Under the pieces are notes generated by a model. It had not been told where the DNA came from. It ran no database searches and worked only from the letters and a program-made list of their open reading frames with translations. 8,550 nucleotides of DNA from positions 1 to 8,550 of the forward strand of contig CAIXZI010000203.1 of assembly GCA_903923915.1 (NCBI GenBank), in the 5' to 3' direction. Source of the stretch: an uncultured Bacteroidota bacterium (GTDB taxonomy: Bacteria; Bacteroidota; Bacteroidia; B-17B0; Aurantibacillaceae). Made by a program: the position numbers and the translations under genes. Of the stretch, positions 6,428 to 8,550 are shown in pieces (the stretch's first letter is position 1; the number at the start of each line of letters is the position of its first letter).

Positions 6428-6973
6428 ATGAAATCGATTGGGCAAGATAGTATTGTAAGTAGTAGTAATGATTTAAAAATTAAAGTTTCTTTTTCGAAAA
6501 AAATGCATTATTATTTTAATAATGCAATATCTAGAACAAAGTATTTTGTTTTGTTCTTGCTTCTTGTTTCTTTTTTTTTAGGATTAGTAATGACTATCAT
6601 ACAATACTCTCTTAGTAGCGATGCAGAGATGGCGTTTTTTGACAGATGGTGGGATAGCATAACTAAAATTTTAGGTTTAGGTAAAGGAAAAAGCTGGGAA
6701 GATAGATTAATTACTTTTTTATTTTGGGTTTGTAGTATAGCTATCTCCGGAACAGTGATTGGTTATATTTCTTCGGCAATTAAAGGGTTAGTTGAAAAAT
6801 TACGAAAAGGAAAAAGTCAAATCATTTCAAAAAATCATATTTTAATTCTTGGTTGGTCAAATAGTATTTTTCCTATTCTTAAAGAACTTTCTATTGCTAA
6901 TGAAAATGTAAAAGATACTGTAGTAGTTATTTTTTCGAAATTAGGTAACGAAAAAATGCACCCTATTCATTGA
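6428..6973 (+). pseudogene. Truncated CASTOR/POLLUX-type ion channel (N-terminal part)
   Basis: 181 codons. Residues 39-62 form one membrane helix (start YFVLFLLLVSFFLGLVM). Residues 70-93 (FFDRWWDSITKILG.., GKSWEDRL) resemble the pore region of CASTOR/POLLUX/DMI1-like channels, and 94-118 form a second helix (LITFLFWVCSIAISGTVIGY). LVEKLRKGKSQIISKNHILI with LGWSNSIFPILKELSIAN (121-158) is the family's characteristic entry to the first RCK regulatory domain, including the GWS and ELxxAN wording. Complete bacterial relatives continue for several hundred residues of RCK domains, but here the frame ends a few residues after VVVIFSK with an unrelated tail (EKMHPIH). The lost part is not found downstream in any frame, so this is a deletion or rearrangement rather than a frameshift. 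Without RCK domains a gated channel is unlikely. The ATG at 6428 is the first in frame; Met26 is an alternative. Confidence 0.75.
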
Positions 6974-7060
6974 ATCAACAAACAGGCTGTCATTCTGGGC
7001 AATTCCCAAAACGGGAAACAAAGCCAGAAAAAGGATAATGGGTTTAAAATATTTTTCCAT
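6941..7060 (-). pseudogene. 5' remnant of a secreted-protein gene
   Basis: Minus-strand ATG at 7058-7060 gives MEKYFKPIILFLALFPVLGI then AQNDSLFVDSMNRV and a stop at 6941-6943, 39 residues in all. The first 22 are a textbook Bacteroidota signal peptide (basic, hydrophobic core, AQ cleavage region, then polar mature sequence). The last few codons overlap the end of the truncated channel on the other strand, and the frame dies there. I read this as the beginning of a once longer exported protein whose body was lost at the same junction near 6955-6965. It could instead be a free-standing tiny exported peptide, which I think less likely. Confidence 0.5.
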
Positions 7061-7088
7061 AGAATCTCACTAAAATAAAACGAGGTTT

Positions 7089-7325
7089 ATGACAAATTTA
7101 AAAAATATATCAAATGGCTCGAATTCATACCCTCTTAATGTAAGTAAAGTCGGACATTTTAAAGTTTCAATATTAGGCGGGAAAATGCTAGAGGTGAAAA
7201 CTAAAAGTATTGCAATAAAAAGTGATTCTGCGGAAAAGAAGACCATAATTAGTGTTTTATTAAATGACGCCTCATTAATAAACTGTATTTCATTTAAGAT
7301 TACAGAACCAAAATACTATAGTTAG
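7089..7325 (+). CDS. Small protein of unknown function, possibly broken
   Basis: 78 codons from ATG 7089-7091, which follows an in-frame TAA at 7071-7073. I do not recognise it. It has no signal peptide or membrane segment and shows alternating hydrophobic and polar residues (GHFKVSILGGKMLEVKTKSI, then KKTIISVLLNDASL) typical of beta strands. It sits 28 bp from the start of the secreted-protein remnant, pointing the other way, inside a decayed stretch. After its stop, another frame of the same strand (7322-7426) reads LDLYKQSLGKVGGVELIIVK then GQNTFCVSNMGLFN, which also looks protein-like. The gene may therefore be a longer one broken by a frameshift. It could equally be a chance frame. Confidence 0.38.
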   Translation: MTNLKNISNGSNSYPLNVSKVGHFKVSILGGKMLEVKTKSIAIKSDSAEKKTIISVLLNDASLINCISFKITEPKYYS

Positions 7326-7561
7326 ATTTATATAAGCAAAGTTTAGGAAAGGTTGGGGGTGTAGAATTAATAATCGTTAAAGGGCAAAATACTTTCTGTG
7401 TAAGTAATATGGGCTTATTTAACTAAGATTCAAAACCCTTTATGGCCTTTGCTTTTATTGGTTTAAATTACTTTTTAGGTTTTTTGCAATTTATTTTCCG
7501 CTAATGAAATCATTTATACTAACTATAGCTTTTACCTATTATGGTTTTAGCTGATACAACC
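7326..7561. other. Intergenic gap between converging frames
   Basis: Apart from the possible frameshifted continuation at 7322-7426, I see no gene, RNA or clear hairpin-plus-T-tract terminator here, although transcripts from both sides would converge. A 20-residue hydrophobic frame at 7442-7504 (MAFAFIGLNYFLGFLQFIFR) is too short to support. Confidence 0.45.
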
Positions 7562-8550
7562 CTAATTATTCTGCTCGCCGCTAAAAAAATCTTTTTCAGA
7601 AAACATAGAGCCTAACAAATCTTTAAACTGTACACCTTGCTCTAACATGTTTTTACCAATTAAGGAATGTTCTGCCAAAGCAAACAAAACAAATTCCATC
7701 ATTACTAATTTTTGTGTTTTAGATAATTTTGGAGAAAAAGTTTCAACCAACTCACTTAAATTAGGAATAGCTTCTAATACTTTTTTGTAACTTTTATCAT
7801 CTTCCAAAAGTAAAACATCAACCATGTTTCCTTCGCCAAACCAATTAATAATAGGTTGGTACGGGCTTGCCTGTTTTTTCTTTTTTAATTTACTTGGATC
7901 TGGAAATAATTGTAAAAATTCATTACGAATAGCTTTGCCTAATAAGTTTTGAGCAACTATACCGGCACCTTCTTGTTCGCCTTCGTAAACTAATTCAATC
8001 TTTCCATTAACAGCGGGTATTACACCTTGCAAATCACTTATGCGCACAACAGTTTTTTCTTCACCATTTAAAAGCATTCTACGTTCAGCGGTGCTCACTA
8101 AATTTTCATAAGCAGAAATTGTTAATCGTGCGGAGACGCCACTTTTTGCATCAACAAATTCGCTTTCACGAGCCTCAAATGCAATTCGTTCAATAATGGT
8201 CGCAACTAAATCGCCCACCTCAATATTCTCTTTTTGATGTTTACTGAGTTTAGCTTCCTGCGCTGTAATTTGTTTTGAAACCGAAATGCTTTTTGGATAA
8301 TGCGTTAAAATCTGACTACCAATTCTGTCTTTCAAAGGTGTAACAATACTTCCACGATTAGTATAATCTTCTGGGTTTGCTGTAAAAATAAATTCAATAT
8401 CTAAAGGGATACGCAATTTAAATCCACGAATTTGTATATCGCCTTCTTGTAAAATATTAAAGAGAGCAACCTGTATTCTTGCTTGCAAATCAGGCAATTC
8501 GTTTATCACAAAAATGCAACGGTTACTGCGTGGAATAATACCATAATGTA
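7562..8550 (-). CDS. Magnesium-chelatase-I/MoxR-like AAA+ ATPase, N-terminus off the window
   Basis: The frame is open to the right edge, so the visible 328 residues are the C-terminal part. It is not a gene starting inside: the GTG at 8507-8509 is Val in the conserved block IFVINELPDL. Visible AAA+ parts in order: Walker B-like IFVINELPDL with Asn in place of the first acidic residue, QARIQVALFNILQEGDIQIR (the helix and hairpin region typical of ChlI/MoxR ATPases), sensor-1-like FIFTANPEDY, and the LKDRIGS arginine-finger region. A helical lid domain follows (SGVSARLTISAYENLVSTAE) and then a long C-terminal extension. The P-loop is beyond the edge. Relatives are often annotated as magnesium chelatase or sigma-54-interacting ATPase without proof; in non-photosynthetic Bacteroidota a MoxR-like remodelling role, commonly with a VWA-domain partner, is more plausible. 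No partner is visible here. Confidence 0.9.
   Translation of the reverse strand, partial: HYGIIPRSNRCIFVINELPDLQARIQVALFNILQEGDIQIRGFKLRIPLDIEFIFTANPEDYTNRGSIVTPLKDRIGSQILTHYPKSISVSKQITAQEAKLSKHQKENIEVGDLVATIIERIAFEARESEFVDAKSGVSARLTISAYENLVSTAERRMLLNGEEKTVVRISDLQGVIPAVNGKIELVYEGEQEGAGIVAQNLLGKAIRNEFLQLFPDPSKLKKKKQASPYQPIINWFGEGNMVDVLLLEDDKSYKKVLEAIPNLSELVETFSPKLSKTQKLVMMEFVLFALAEHSLIGKNMLEQGVQFKDLLGSMFSEKDFFSGEQNN

Overview
The window comes from an AT-rich member of the Bacteroidota. Four things point there: a secreted beta-propeller protein ending in a type A type IX secretion (T9SS) sorting domain, a tRNA gene behind a TTTG-(19 bp)-TAnnTTTG promoter of the Bacteroidota sigma-factor type, a DUF5522 mini-protein, and little sign of Shine-Dalgarno sites. 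Species or order cannot be fixed from the sequence alone.

Positions 1-5610 hold five genes, all on the minus strand. In transcription order they are: a membrane-anchored endonuclease/exonuclease/phosphatase protein; a 60-residue DUF5522 Cys-rich protein; urocanate hydratase (hutU, histidine breakdown); a T9SS-exported seven-repeat FG-GAP/VCBS propeller; and a pentapeptide-repeat protein cut by the left edge. Gaps are 10, 3, 40 and 21 bp, so at least the first three look co-transcribed. No other hut genes are visible.

The standout is inside hutU. The 812-codon frame contains a complete DUF559 (Vsr-like, PD-(D/E)XK type) nuclease domain of about 148 codons, inserted in frame just before the NAD-binding GLGGMSGAQ loop. 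The insert (about 3136-3581) is bounded by imperfect inverted repeats of about 25 bp made almost only of C and G. Each repeat contains its own small palindrome, and both are translated, into Pro/Gly-rich linkers. It looks like a small mobile element that enters genes while keeping them readable. Without it the enzyme would be about 664 residues, close to the usual size.

Positions 5660-5831 are a compact plus-strand tRNA-Asp(GTC) unit with promoter and a strong intrinsic terminator. Positions 5832-7561 are gene-poor and look decayed: about 600 bp without a convincing gene, a CASTOR/POLLUX-type ion channel cut off just inside its first RCK domain, the 5' end of a minus-strand secreted-protein gene meeting it tail to tail, and one unrecognised 78-codon frame. 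This resembles a deletion scar or eroded island downstream of a tRNA gene.

Positions 7562-8550 hold the C-terminal part of a magnesium-chelatase-I/MoxR-like AAA+ ATPase on the minus strand, running off the right edge.
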